Shown in pieces: positions 29,115 through 38,301 of a stretch of 64,000 nt of DNA. How positions within the stretch are numbered: position 1 is the stretch's first letter; the number at the start of each line of letters is the position of its first letter. The stretch is from Collimonas pratensis (GTDB lineage Bacteria; Pseudomonadota; Gammaproteobacteria; Burkholderiales; Burkholderiaceae_D), in the NCBI RefSeq assembly GCF_001584185.1, contig NZ_CP013234.1:5146001-5210000 (forward strand), read 5' to 3'. A program made the position numbers and the translations under genes. Under the pieces are notes generated by a model that saw only the letters and a program-made list of their open reading frames with translations, did not search any database and had not been told where the DNA came from.

Positions 29115-30004
29115 GGGCCTTGCTGTGGCTCCTGTGGCTGGCGCATTTTTTACCGTTATGGATCCTGGGCCCGGTCGGTGAAGCGCTGGGTTCGCTGCTG
29201 TTCATCATCATGAAGCCGCGGCGCCATATCACCCTGACCAACCTGCGCCTGTGCTTTCCCGACATGCCCGAACAGGAAAGGGTAGCGCTGGCGCGCCGCC
29301 ATTTCCAGGCTTACTCGCGCAGCGTGCTGGAACGCAGCGTGCTGTGGTGGGCTTCCGAAACGCGCTTGCGGCGCCTGATCAAGATCGAATCCGAACTGCC
29401 GCTCAGCACCTTGCAATCCGGCCCCACCATTTTGCTCTGTCCGCATTTCGTCTGCCTGGAAATTCCAGGTATTGCGCTGGTGCTGAATTCCTCGCTGTCG
29501 ATCTGCACCATCTATACCCGCCAGCAGGACGCCGTAATCGATGCCGCGCTGCTGAAAGGACGCTCGCGCTTCCGTCCGGTCAAATTGTTTTCCCGCGAGC
29601 AGGGCGTCAAGCCCATCATCCGCGCCATGCGCGAGGGCTATCCGTTCATCATGTTGCCGGACATGGATTTCGGCATGAAAGACGCGGAATTCGTACCGTT
29701 TTTTGGCGTGCCGACCGCCACGCTGACAGCCACCGCCAGGATCGCCGCCGCCACCAAAGCCAATGTGGTGCCGATGATTGCAACTTTCCTGCCCGGCTAC
29801 AAAGGCTGGAAGGTCACCTTTTATCCGGCCTGGGAGAACTATCCGGGCGATGACATGACAGAAGCCACCCGCCGCATGAACGCCTTCATCGAAGCCCGCA
29901 TCCTGGAAGCGCCGGCCGAATATTTCTGGGCTCACAAACGTTTCAAGAGCCGGCCGCCGGGACAGGCCGATGTTTACACCGCCGCGGCGCCAGAGCAGAA
30001 TTGA
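29111..30004 (+). CDS. Second lipid A-type acyltransferase (LpxL/HtrB family)
   Basis: 297 residues of the same family as the gene before it, but only distantly similar. N-terminal helix LLWLLWLAHFLPLWILG, catalytic H-x4-E in CPHFVCLE, and the IMLPDMDFGMKDAEFVPFFG block with the conserved aspartate. The start overlaps the upstream stop as ATGA, indicating tight translational coupling. Two coupled acyltransferases suggest that both secondary acylations of lipid A, or of an ornithine-type lipid, are made together. dapF follows after 42 bases. Confidence 0.87.
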   Translation: MRALLWLLWLAHFLPLWILGPVGEALGSLLFIIMKPRRHITLTNLRLCFPDMPEQERVALARRHFQAYSRSVLERSVLWWASETRLRRLIKIESELPLSTLQSGPTILLCPHFVCLEIPGIALVLNSSLSICTIYTRQQDAVIDAALLKGRSRFRPVKLFSREQGVKPIIRAMREGYPFIMLPDMDFGMKDAEFVPFFGVPTATLTATARIAAATKANVVPMIATFLPGYKGWKVTFYPAWENYPGDDMTEATRRMNAFIEARILEAPAEYFWAHKRFKSRPPGQADVYTAAAPEQN

Positions 30005-30046
30005 AACAGCGATGCAGCGGAACACGGTTTAATCGATAATAGCCTC

Positions 30047-30913
30047 ATGAAACTCAAATTCACAAAAATGCATGGCGCCGGCAACGACTTTGTCGTGATC
30101 GACGCCATCAGCCAGCAGATCAACTTCACCGCGGCGCAATGGCAGCATCTTGGCGACCGCCGCTTTGGCGTCGGCGCCGACCAGATGCTGGTGGTGGAAA
30201 AATCGCCGGCGGAAGGCGTCGATTTTCGCTATCGCATCTATAACGCCGACGGCGGCGAAGTCGAGCAATGCGGCAACGGCGCCCGTGCCTTCGTCAAATT
30301 TGTTACCGACAAGGGCCTGACCAGCAAGCGCGCCATCCGCGTGGAAACCATGTCGGGCATCATCGAGCCGAGGCTGGAAGACGACGGCCGCATCACGGTC
30401 GACATGGGCGCGCCGATACTGACGACGGCCGCGGTGCCGTTCGACGCCGCCAACCTGGATAGCCGCACAGAGGGCGACGATGTCCTATGGCCACTGGAAA
30501 TCCAAGGCAAGCAAGTCTGGATATCGGTGGTCTCGATGGGCAATCCGCATGCGGTGCAAGTGGTCGAGGACAGCGAAGCAGCGCCGGTCTTGATCGACGG
30601 ACCGCTGATTGAACATCATCCGCGCTTCCCGAAACGGGTCAATGCCGGCTTCATGCAAGTGCTCGATCGCCATCACATCAAACTGCGTGTGTTCGAACGC
30701 GGCGCCGGCGAAACGCTGGCTTGCGGCACCGGCGCCTGCGCCGCGGTAGTCGCCGGCATCCGCCGCGGCCTGCTGGACACACCGGTGAAAGTCGAGACCC
30801 ATGGCGGCGAATTGTCGATTGCCTGGGCCGGTGGTCAGCAGCCGGTCATGATGACTGGCCCTGCGGTCACCGTGTTCGAAGGCGAAATCGAGATCGCTGC
30901 CGTCGGCAATTAG
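30047..30913 (+). CDS. dapF: Diaminopimelate epimerase
   Basis: 288-residue PLP-independent epimerase converting LL- to meso-diaminopimelate for lysine and peptidoglycan. Both catalytic cysteines are present: C75 in EQCGNGAR and C226 in LACGTGACA. The N-terminus [16 protein letters not shown] is typical. Follows the two acyltransferases on the same strand. The last four bases overlap the 3' end of the convergent Sel1-repeat gene. Confidence 0.96.
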   Translation: MKLKFTKMHGAGNDFVVIDAISQQINFTAAQWQHLGDRRFGVGADQMLVVEKSPAEGVDFRYRIYNADGGEVEQCGNGARAFVKFVTDKGLTSKRAIRVETMSGIIEPRLEDDGRITVDMGAPILTTAAVPFDAANLDSRTEGDDVLWPLEIQGKQVWISVVSMGNPHAVQVVEDSEAAPVLIDGPLIEHHPRFPKRVNAGFMQVLDRHHIKLRVFERGAGETLACGTGACAAVVAGIRRGLLDTPVKVETHGGELSIAWAGGQQPVMMTGPAVTVFEGEIEIAAVGN

Positions 30914-32529
30914 ATCTCGTCGTCGGCATCGCCGGCGGCGGCGACCGCAGCCTTGAAGCGGTACAGGCGCTGGCGGTAATTGCCCTCCGGGCCGTTTGGC
31001 CCACAATCCACGTCTTCAAACAAGCGCGCAATCCGGCTCAGTGCCTGACGCTCGTCGCCGGTCTGGATCTGGATCAGGCGCCGCTTGCTGCGCGCATAAT
31101 GCACCCGGATGTCGACCACCAGGCAATGCCCGCAATCGGCCTGATTCAAATCCAGCAGCAAGGCTTCCGGCCGGCTCAAGCCAAAGATGGTCGCCAGTTC
31201 AATCCGCGCCGCCAGAAACGGATGGGCTTTGACCAGCTCGCGCGTCAGCTGCTGCCTGGCCGACTCGGCCCAGGCCGCCGGCGTGGCGCTGTCGGCAATC
31301 TTCGCCAGCAGATCGGCAGCTTCGCGGCTGCCTTGCGCCGCCGCCTTTTGCAGCCAATACACTGCACGGACATCGTTGGCGAGCTTTTCGCGGCGATTGC
31401 GCCAGGCGCTTAGGCCACATTCCAGCTGCGCCGCGCAATGCCCCATTTCAGCGGCATGCTCAAGGTGGCGCTGCATGTCGACCAGGTTGCGCTGCGAAAA
31501 TTCAGACTTCAGATAGATCCGCGACAAGGCGTACCAAGCGTCCGCCAGACCGGCCTCTCCAGCCAGCGTCAGCCAGCGGATCGCCTTTTTATAGTTGGCC
31601 GAGCCGGTTCCCACCAGCAAGCGTTCGCCGTCGCTGTTCATGCGGGCATACCACAGGCCCAGCGCCAGCTGGGCTGCCTTGTCGTCGCCGAACGCTGCCA
31701 GCTCAAGAAACTGCTGCACTTCGGCAGCATCGAAGCTGGCGCTGTTCTGCAGCACCTGGGCGCAGCGCAGCAGGATCGACAGGTTTTCTTCGCCTAGCTG
31801 ACGCGCCAGGGTTTCCGAAGGCACATTCAATTGCGCCAGGATGTCGGCATATTGCTCGGCCAGCGCCTTGGCCAGCGGCAGCGCTCTTTCCAGAAATACC
31901 GGCCAGTCAGCCTTTTCCCAGGCCAGTTGGGCCAGCGATTGCTGCGCCTGCGTGACGCCGGCGTCGGCGGCGCGGGCCGTCCATTTGAGGGTGGCGTCCT
32001 GCTCTGCCTGTGCGTCAGCCGGCTTGCGCGGCTGATTCGCGATAACGCGCTCGGCCGGGCTTTTCCTCTCGAGCAGGACCGGCGGCGCAATGTCGGCATG
32101 CTGGGCCAGCAGCCACTGGGCTTCGGCAACGCCGGCATTGGCCGCAGTTTCCAGCACCTTGATCACCTTCTCGCGCAATCCGGGCGATGCCTGTTGTATG
32201 GCCGCCTGGCTGTCGCCGGTCAGCACCAGTTGCGCCAGCACCAGCCCGGCCTGCATCAGGCCGGCGTCAAAAGCGCGTTCGTACCAGACGCAGAGATCGA
32301 GCGGATTGGCGGCAGCGCGCGCCACATCCAGCGGGATATGGCTGCCAATCAGCATCCAGGCTTCCGACTCTTGCTGCTGCGCGGCCCGATCCAGCCAATG
32401 CAGCGCCGTCGACAAGCTTTGCGGCAAACCGTTGCCGCCAAACAGATAGCGTTTTCCCAAGGCCAGTTGTGCCGGCCCCTGCCCGGCACGGGCAGCACGG
32501 ATAATCGCCAAGTCTTCACGTTTAGCCAT
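30910..32529 (-). CDS. Sel1-like/TPR repeat protein
   Basis: 539-residue, mostly alpha-helical protein with Sel1-like repeats. Recognisable units are [17 protein letters not shown] at the N-terminus, [18 protein letters not shown] in the middle, and [13 protein letters not shown] and [12 protein letters not shown] further on. There is no signal peptide or membrane segment, so it is likely cytosolic. The last 100 residues lack repeats and contain [20 protein letters not shown]. Such proteins act as scaffolds; the partner is unknown. Start taken at ATG 32529 (MAKRED); an ATG two codons earlier is possible. Confidence 0.75.
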   Translation of the reverse strand: MAKREDLAIIRAARAGQGPAQLALGKRYLFGGNGLPQSLSTALHWLDRAAQQQESEAWMLIGSHIPLDVARAAANPLDLCVWYERAFDAGLMQAGLVLAQLVLTGDSQAAIQQASPGLREKVIKVLETAANAGVAEAQWLLAQHADIAPPVLLERKSPAERVIANQPRKPADAQAEQDATLKWTARAADAGVTQAQQSLAQLAWEKADWPVFLERALPLAKALAEQYADILAQLNVPSETLARQLGEENLSILLRCAQVLQNSASFDAAEVQQFLELAAFGDDKAAQLALGLWYARMNSDGERLLVGTGSANYKKAIRWLTLAGEAGLADAWYALSRIYLKSEFSQRNLVDMQRHLEHAAEMGHCAAQLECGLSAWRNRREKLANDVRAVYWLQKAAAQGSREAADLLAKIADSATPAAWAESARQQLTRELVKAHPFLAARIELATIFGLSRPEALLLDLNQADCGHCLVVDIRVHYARSKRRLIQIQTGDERQALSRIARLFEDVDCGPNGPEGNYRQRLYRFKAAVAAAGDADDEI

Positions 32530-32535
32530 AAGCAT

Positions 32536-32951
32536 CCACTATCAAAACGTAAATTATGCTTGATAAATACATTAAATTTTGTTTTTACAAAATTTTCACA
32601 AAATATGCATCTTTTGCACAACAATCAACCCGCCTCCTGGGATCCCTGCTTAGCGACAGTATTGAAATCCCTTCCAGGAAAAACAAGGATGGAATAATCC
32701 TACAAATTTACTTAAATGTCGTCAAAACCTACAAACTTCGCTCAATTAATCATAAATTGACTTCCGATAAGAATATTCTTCAGAATTTCGTAGTAAAAAT
32801 ACAACGAAACCGACGAATACTTATTGTTTCGACAAATTTATAAATCCGCAAGCAACCAAACTCCAGGCGAAACGAGTAAGTGCCTTTAAGGTTCAATCCT
32901 CCGACAAGACGTACGGATGCTTAACACCGTTTTCTATTTAAAGGACGTCAA
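32536..32951. other. A/T-rich intergenic region upstream of the first porin
   Basis: About 415 bases, far richer in A/T than the flanking genes, with no protein-like frame I trust. It should hold the promoters of the Sel1 gene and of the first porin. The last 70 bases form a porin leader that recurs in front of the second porin (see 34380-34432). I see no clear dyad operator here. Confidence 0.6.
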
Positions 32952-34070
32952 ATGAAAAAATCACTCATCGCACTGACAGTACTCGGCACCATCGCCGGTG
33001 CAGCACAAGCGCAAAGCTCGGTCACCATCTACGGTACCGTTGATGCTGGCGTTACTTTCTCCAACAACAATGTCCCAGCAGGCAACGTCGACGCCAACAG
33101 CCGCCTGGGCGGCAGCAAGTTCGGCGTCGGCTCCGGCAACATCGACACTTCCCGCATCGGCTTCAAGGGCGTGGAAGACCTGGGCGGCGGCCTGAAAGCC
33201 CTGTTCCAGCTGGAAGCAGGCTTCAATACCGACACCGGCGGCTTCGAACAAGACAAGTCCCTGTTTAACCGCAAATCGGTGGTTGGCCTGGGCGGCAACT
33301 TCGGTAGCGTCTTGCTGGGCCGTCAATCCGACGTCCTGGACGACTACGGCCATCAGTACACCTCGGTCAAGGATTTCGGCAATTTCGTCGGCAGCCCGCA
33401 CGTCGGCGACCGCCTGGAAGGTTCGCGCACCCAGAATTCGATCCGTTATAACTCGCCAAGCTTCAGCGGCGTGACTGCCAGCGCCATCTACGGCTTCGGC
33501 GAAGAAGCCGGCGCCAACTCCAATGGCCAGGCTTTCGGCGGCGGCGTTGCTTACGACAATGGTCCTCTTGGTGCTTACCTAGGCTACTATCAGTCGAAGG
33601 CAGGCAAGAATTCCGCTGATACAGCGCCACTGTTCCAGCTGAACCCGGTTGCCGAAGGCGACACCATGAACAAGACCTTCAGTCTGGGCGCCAGCTATCA
33701 GGCTGGTCCAGCTCGCCTGTATGGCAACTGGTCGCGTATCAATGTTCCTGAGCAATACAAGCAGAACATTTTTGAACTGGGCACCGACTATGCCCTGACC
33801 GCCCCGCTGCACCTGCTGGCTTCGGTACAGCACACCCAGTACTCGCTGGATGGCAACACTGCCGGCAACAACTCCAAGCCGCAAGTCACCCAAGTCAATC
33901 TGGGCGCGGATTACTACCTGTCCAAGCGCACCGATCTGTACACCCTGGCTTCCTACGCCAAGGGCAAGAACGGTGCACCGGTCGGCAATTACTCGGCTCC
34001 TGCCGTGCAGAACGACGATGGCAAGAGCAACCAGGCGGCCGTTGCAATTGGCATCCGCCACAAGTTCTAA
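32952..34070 (+). CDS. Outer membrane porin (Porin_4 type)
   Basis: 372-residue general porin of the betaproteobacterial Gram-negative porin family. Signal peptide MKKSLIALTVLGTIAGAAQA, mature start QSSVTIYGTVDAGV. The conserved plug/loop block SRIGFKGVEDLGGGLKALF and FGSVLLGRQSDVLDD are present. The C-terminus VAIGIRHKF ends in the aromatic F needed for outer-membrane insertion. AAAGGAC precedes the ATG. Terminated by a GC-rich hairpin. Codons are C/G-ending like the bulk of the chromosome, unlike the second porin. Confidence 0.95.
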   Translation: MKKSLIALTVLGTIAGAAQAQSSVTIYGTVDAGVTFSNNNVPAGNVDANSRLGGSKFGVGSGNIDTSRIGFKGVEDLGGGLKALFQLEAGFNTDTGGFEQDKSLFNRKSVVGLGGNFGSVLLGRQSDVLDDYGHQYTSVKDFGNFVGSPHVGDRLEGSRTQNSIRYNSPSFSGVTASAIYGFGEEAGANSNGQAFGGGVAYDNGPLGAYLGYYQSKAGKNSADTAPLFQLNPVAEGDTMNKTFSLGASYQAGPARLYGNWSRINVPEQYKQNIFELGTDYALTAPLHLLASVQHTQYSLDGNTAGNNSKPQVTQVNLGADYYLSKRTDLYTLASYAKGKNGAPVGNYSAPAVQNDDGKSNQAAVAIGIRHKF

Positions 34071-34112
34071 TATGCGTTAGCCGCCTGGCGGCAAAGCTTG
34101 CTGTAGCATCAA

Positions 34113-34143
34113 CTCCCGGACGGCGACGCCGTCCCGGGCTTTT
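34113..34143 (+). terminator. Terminator of the first porin gene
   Basis: CCCGGACGGC pairs with GCCGTCCCGGG (one bulged C) around a three-base loop, followed by CTTTT. Confidence 0.8.
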
Positions 34144-34169
34144 ACCAGCTTTGGCAAAAAGCCTGATAC

Positions 34170-34192
34170 CAATTACGCAACATGCGTAATTG
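34170..34192. promoter_or_regulatory. Long perfect dyad between the porin genes
   Basis: CAATTACGCA and TGCGTAATTG (10-bp arms) around ACA. It lies 240 bases before the second porin start, after the first porin's terminator, and has no T-run. The length and central spacing suit a dimeric transcription factor site, but the factor is unknown. The rest of 34193-34380 holds no gene. Confidence 0.45.
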
Positions 34193-34432
34193 CCAAATTA
34201 CCCATCCCGCAATATCTCAATTTGCGCTAGTCCGGGCCGCTGCAAGCGCTGCCCATGCCCTCCCCTGCCTGTCACAAAAATACAACACAATTAACAATCT
34301 TCTTCAATTTCGACCAATTTATAGCGCCACAGGAAACCAAACCGCCAGCATAGATGGCCAGACCCCTTAATGTTCATCCATCCGGCAAGATGTACGGATC
34401 CTTAAGACAGTTTTCTCAATAAAGGACGTCAA

Positions 34433-35632
34433 ATGAAGAAATCACTAATCGCACTGGCCGTACTCGGCGCAATCGCAGGTGCAGCACAAGCTCAAACTTC
34501 CGTCACCATCTACGGTATCGTTGATACTGGTATCGTTTACGCAAACAAGGTTTCGACTGCAAACGGCGGTCCTAACGGCACATCGTCCGCGAACGGCAGC
34601 AAATTCTCCGTTAACTCCGGCATTATCCAAGGTTCGCGTCTGGGTTTCAAAGGCGTTGAAGATCTGGGCGGCGGTCTGAAGGCTCTGTTCCAATTGGAAG
34701 CTGGTTTCGCAAACGACACTGGCGCCCTGCAAGGCGACAAGGGTTCGACTAACCTGTTCCGTCGTAAATCGGTAGTCGGTTTGGGCGGCAACTTCGGTTC
34801 CGTTCTGCTGGGTCGTCAAACTGACATCCTGGACGACGTCAGCCAATGGACTTCGATTCAAGACTTCGGTGGTGTAACTGGTTCCGTCGGTCACAATCTG
34901 GACCGCTTGGAAGGTACACGTACTAACAACTCGATCCGTTACAACACACCAGACCTGTCCGGCTTCACCGGCAGCCTGATCTATGGTTTCGGCGAAACAG
35001 CAGGTCAAACTTCGAGCGGTCAATCGTTCGGTCTGGGCGGTCAGTACGCAAACGGCCCACTGGGTCTGTATGCTGCTTACTACCAATCGAAGCTGGGCAA
35101 TACTCCAGCTGACGTGTCCCTGACCAACGGCACACAATTCGCTGGCAACGCTGGCGATACGGCCCTGAAGGTATTCAGCCTGGGCGCAAGCTACCAAGCT
35201 GGTCCTGCTCGCCTGTACGGTAACTGGTCGCGCGTCAAGCAGCCACTGGCTACTGCATGGAACGGCACAACTGCGCTGACCAGCGCTTCCGGTGCTCCGA
35301 ACTTCTACAGCGTTGGTTCGGTCAACAACAGCAAGTCGGACATCTTCGAACTGGGCGTCAACTACGCTGTGACTGCTCCTCTGCACCTGCTGGGCAGCGT
35401 TCAGTACAACAAGCTGACTTTCGTTCCTGATGGCACTGGCCTGAACAGCAACGGCAAGCTGATCCAGTACAACCTGGGTACAGACTACTTCCTGTCCAAG
35501 CGTACCGACCTGTATGCATTCGCTTCGTACCTGCAAGCCAAGAACGCAGCTAACCCAGGCGTCTACGGCGATGGCACTGGTGGCACAGCCAACCAGACCG
35601 CCGTTGCAGTTGGTATCCGTCACAAGTTCTAA
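34433..35632 (+). CDS. Second outer membrane porin (Porin_4 type), highly expressed type
   Basis: 399-residue paralogue of the preceding porin. Signal peptide MKKSLIALAVLGAIAGAAQA; SRLGFKGVEDLGGGLKALF, SVLLGRQTDILDD and the final GIRHKF are shared. The surface loops differ and are longer. The leader just before the ATG (CAATAAAGGACGTCAAATG) is almost the same as that of the first porin. Codon choice differs: many GGT, GCT, CGT and TCC-type codons, as in very abundant proteins. This is probably the major porin. A strong terminator with a UUCG loop follows. Confidence 0.95.
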   Translation: MKKSLIALAVLGAIAGAAQAQTSVTIYGIVDTGIVYANKVSTANGGPNGTSSANGSKFSVNSGIIQGSRLGFKGVEDLGGGLKALFQLEAGFANDTGALQGDKGSTNLFRRKSVVGLGGNFGSVLLGRQTDILDDVSQWTSIQDFGGVTGSVGHNLDRLEGTRTNNSIRYNTPDLSGFTGSLIYGFGETAGQTSSGQSFGLGGQYANGPLGLYAAYYQSKLGNTPADVSLTNGTQFAGNAGDTALKVFSLGASYQAGPARLYGNWSRVKQPLATAWNGTTALTSASGAPNFYSVGSVNNSKSDIFELGVNYAVTAPLHLLGSVQYNKLTFVPDGTGLNSNGKLIQYNLGTDYFLSKRTDLYAFASYLQAKNAANPGVYGDGTGGTANQTAVAVGIRHKF

Positions 35633-35688
35633 TTTAAGTTGACCGAACCCGCAGCAGCAAGCGGGCCAGGTTACTTGAATCAAGATCT

Positions 35689-35725
35689 AAAAAGCCCACA
35701 TGGTTCGCCATGTGGGCTTTTTTTA
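35689..35725 (+). terminator. Terminator of the second porin gene
   Basis: AAAAGCCCACATGG and its complement around a TTCG tetraloop, then a run of seven T. A very stable rho-independent terminator suited to an abundant transcript. Confidence 0.93.
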
Positions 35726-35833
35726 TCGCCTGCCGCATTCTCCCGGGCGACTCTGCACGCGCCTGCGGTTGTCATACTGCCGCATAGCGGTGTACCCTAG
35801 GTCATTCTCTTTTTTACCTTCGACACACAGCAC

Positions 35834-36499
35834 ATGACCTCCTCCCTGGATCAAGACAGCGTTGCCCAATATCTGCTCGACTCGCCGCACTTCTTCGAAG
35901 AACACGCCGAACTGCTGGGCAAAATCCGCCTCAGCAGCCCACTGCTGGGGCGCGCCGTATCGTTGCAGGAACGGCAAATGGAAATACTGCGCGAGAAAAT
36001 CAAGGTGCAAGACCTGCGGCTGGCGGACATGGTGCGCAATGCCCAGGAAAATGACGCCAGCGCCCAGAAACTGTTCGGCTGGGCGCGCAGCCTGCTGCTG
36101 GCGCGCAATGATGTCGATTTACCGCACACGCTGGTGGACGGCTTGCGCACCACTTTTGCCGTGCCACAGGCGACCCTGCGGCTGTGGGGCGTGGCGGCTT
36201 CCTATGCGCATACCTGGTTTGCAGCAGCGGCGTCCGAGGACGTCAAGATTTTTGCCAACGGCTTGAGCATGCCGTTCTGCGGCAGCAATAATGACTTTGA
36301 AGCCGCTTCCTGGCTGGAACAGGATGTGCAGTCGATCGCCATGCTGCCGCTGCGTAGCGGTTCGGCATCGTCGCCGACCTTCGGCCTGCTGGTGCTGGGT
36401 TCGCCCGATGCGCAACGCTTCAGCGCCGAGATGGCGACTGATTTTTTGGTGCAGATCGGCGAAACCGCCAGCGCTGCGCTAGCCTGCCTGCTCGAATAA
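35834..36499 (+). CDS. DUF484 family protein
   Basis: 221 residues. N-terminal helical part (SVAQYLLDSPHFFEEHAELL, the DUF484 hallmark) with a coiled-coil stretch at about 40-70, then a GAF-like domain (about 90-215) ending LLVLGSPDAQRFSAEMATDFL. The family is found just upstream of xerC in many Proteobacteria, as here (26 bases apart), but its function is not known. Confidence 0.9.
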   Translation: MTSSLDQDSVAQYLLDSPHFFEEHAELLGKIRLSSPLLGRAVSLQERQMEILREKIKVQDLRLADMVRNAQENDASAQKLFGWARSLLLARNDVDLPHTLVDGLRTTFAVPQATLRLWGVAASYAHTWFAAAASEDVKIFANGLSMPFCGSNNDFEAASWLEQDVQSIAMLPLRSGSASSPTFGLLVLGSPDAQRFSAEMATDFLVQIGETASAALACLLE

Positions 36500-36525
36500 G
36501 CGCGCGACGCCAATCGACGACACCC

Positions 36526-37500
36526 GTGGATGCCACCACCAACCAGTCCTACCTCAGCGGCTACCTGGATAGCCTGGCGGGCCAGCGCCAGTTATCCGCG
36601 CACACCATCAGCAACTACGCCCGCGACCTCAAGGAACTGGCCAGCCTGATGCAAGCGCTGGGCGCGCAGTGGGAATTTGCCGCGCTCAGCTATTTCCACA
36701 TCCGCAAGTTTGCCGCCCAATTACACTCGCGCGGCTTAGGGGCGAGTTCCATTGCCCGCAAGCTGTCTGCCTGGCGCGGTTTTTTCGAATGGCTGGCGCA
36801 GCAGACCACGCTTGCCAGCAATCCGGTCGAAGGCGTCAAGGCGCCCAAACGCGCCAAGCCGCTGCCCAAGGCAATGGCCGCCGACGACGCCATCCACCTG
36901 GTCGCCAGCGGCAATCCGCTGGCCGATGCCGGCTCCAGCATGGCGCTGTGCAATCAGGCCATGTTCGAACTGCTGTACTCTAGCGGCTTGCGGGTTTCCG
37001 AGCTGGCCGGGCTCGATTTGCAGTACACGCGCCAGGCCGGCTATGAATCGGCCGGCTGGATCGACCTGGAAGGCGCCGAAGTGACTGTCACCGGCAAAGG
37101 CAGCAAGAAACGCAGCGTGCCGGTTGGCGGCCCCGCCATACGTGCTATCGCCGCCTGGCTGCCGCAGCGGCAGACGCTGCTGAAAAGCGATCAGGGCGAG
37201 CATGCCGCTGCGCTGTTCCTGACTGAACGCGGTAGCCGCATGTCGCCGCGCGTGATTCAATTGCGCCTGAAGCATCATGCCCAGGCGCTCGGCGTCGGCA
37301 GTAATGTCCATCCGCACATGTTGCGCCATTCATTCGCCTCACACATGCTGCAGGGCTCCGGCGATCTGCGTGCGGTGCAGGAGCTGCTGGGACATGCTTC
37401 GATCGCCGCTACCCAGGTCTACACCTCGCTGGATTTCCAGCGCCTGGCGCAGGTCTACGATGCCGCCCACCCGCGAGCAAAAAAAATCACCGGCAAGTGA
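36526..37500 (+). CDS. xerC: Tyrosine recombinase XerC
   Basis: 324-residue site-specific recombinase that resolves chromosome dimers at dif with XerD. The N-terminal core-binding domain begins LSGYLDSLAGQRQLSAHTISNYARDL (about 9-34). Catalytic residues are R156 (SGLRVSEL), K192, H264 and R267 (HPHMLRHSF), H290 (LLGHASIA) and Y299. The start is GTG. Chromosomal position after a DUF484 gene is typical of the housekeeping XerC rather than a phage or integron integrase. Confidence 0.95.
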   Translation: MDATTNQSYLSGYLDSLAGQRQLSAHTISNYARDLKELASLMQALGAQWEFAALSYFHIRKFAAQLHSRGLGASSIARKLSAWRGFFEWLAQQTTLASNPVEGVKAPKRAKPLPKAMAADDAIHLVASGNPLADAGSSMALCNQAMFELLYSSGLRVSELAGLDLQYTRQAGYESAGWIDLEGAEVTVTGKGSKKRSVPVGGPAIRAIAAWLPQRQTLLKSDQGEHAAALFLTERGSRMSPRVIQLRLKHHAQALGVGSNVHPHMLRHSFASHMLQGSGDLRAVQELLGHASIAATQVYTSLDFQRLAQVYDAAHPRAKKITGK

Positions 37501-37522
37501 AGACAAGCAGCGGACAAACCGC

Positions 37523-37539
37523 GCAAACGGGCCGTTTGC
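37523..37539. promoter_or_regulatory. Dyad downstream of xerC
   Basis: GCAAACGG-G-CCGTTTGC, perfect 8-bp arms around one base. It lies 22 bases after the xerC stop and 77 before the Zur-like start. No T-run follows, so it is more likely an operator than a terminator. Confidence 0.35.
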
Positions 37540-37558
37540 CGCAAATGCAACGGCAAAG

Positions 37559-37575
37559 ATGCAACTGAATTGCAT
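37559..37575. promoter_or_regulatory. Candidate Zur/Fur-family operator
   Basis: ATGCAA-CTGAA-TTGCAT, perfect 6-bp arms, 41 bases before the start of the Zur-like gene. Its A/T-rich outer bases and position suit autoregulation by a Fur-family repressor. It does not exactly match any published Zur box I can recall. Confidence 0.4.
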
Positions 37576-37615
37576 TTCAGGCATAATTGAATCCTTATTT
37601 ATCCGGCCTCACACC

Positions 37616-38218
37616 ATGAATCCTGGGCAAAAATCCAAACCCGTAACCGGCACCGCGACGGCAGCCGCAGCCAAGACAAGTCCCCGCCAGCAAGCTGCCG
37701 CCTTGGCCGAAGCGCAGCTGCGCGAGGTAGCCTTGCGCATTACGCCGGCCCGCATCAAGGTCTTGACCGCCTTGCTGGAAGCGCGCTGCGCCTTTTCGCA
37801 TCAAGACATGCAGGATCAGTTCGTCGACATGGACCGGGTCACGCTGTACCGCGCGCTCGACTGCCTGACCGATGCCGGCCTGGCGCACAAGATTGCCGGC
37901 GACGACCGCGTGTTCCGCTACAGCGCCGGCGCCGAGCATGGCGATGGCGGCGCGCATGGCGACCCTGGCCATCATGCCCAGCATCAGCACGGGCATTTCA
38001 AATGCACGCGTTGCGCCAAGGTCTTTTGCCTGGACGGCAGCGGCGACGCCGGCTTCCTGGACAGCATACTGGCGCTCGGCGACAAGCATGCCGGCAGCAG
38101 CCCGGCAGCGCTGCGCAAGCAGCTGCAGCAAGCCTTGCAGGACACGCTGGGCAAAGGCTTCCAAGGCCATGAAATCGAATTGACGATCAAAGGCTGGTGC
38201 GCCGACTGCGTGCACTAG
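37616..38218 (+). CDS. zur: Zur-like Fur family repressor
   Basis: 200-residue Fur-superfamily regulator. Winged-helix domain at about 35-105 (LRITPARIKVLTALLEA, MDRVTLYRALDCLTDAGL). A His-rich hinge (about 108-127: EHGDGGAHGD, HHAQHQHGHF) is followed by the structural zinc site C130-x2-C133 and a C-terminal C195-x2-C198. The following CobW-type GTPase and the TonB receptor with a His-rich loop argue for zinc rather than iron sensing. The N-terminus is longer than usual, with 25 Ala/Thr/Lys-rich residues. The ATG at 37616 was chosen; the open frame upstream overlaps xerC. Confidence 0.8.
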   Translation: MNPGQKSKPVTGTATAAAAKTSPRQQAAALAEAQLREVALRITPARIKVLTALLEARCAFSHQDMQDQFVDMDRVTLYRALDCLTDAGLAHKIAGDDRVFRYSAGAEHGDGGAHGDPGHHAQHQHGHFKCTRCAKVFCLDGSGDAGFLDSILALGDKHAGSSPAALRKQLQQALQDTLGKGFQGHEIELTIKGWCADCVH

Positions 38219-38301
38219 CCGGCGGCCTGGACCGCCATCTGCAAGCGCAGACAGCGGCCCCCGCTCAAACCCTCTCTCCTCTTACACTTCTCGAACCCGC
38301 C

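Noticed and set aside
32556..32843. 95-codon open frame in the A/T-rich region before the first porin
   Set aside because: Composition follows the A/T-rich promoter DNA; no ribosome site or motif.
34445..35683. 412-codon minus-strand open frame opposite the second porin
   Set aside because: Explained by the T-ending codon bias of the porin, which removes stops from the complement.
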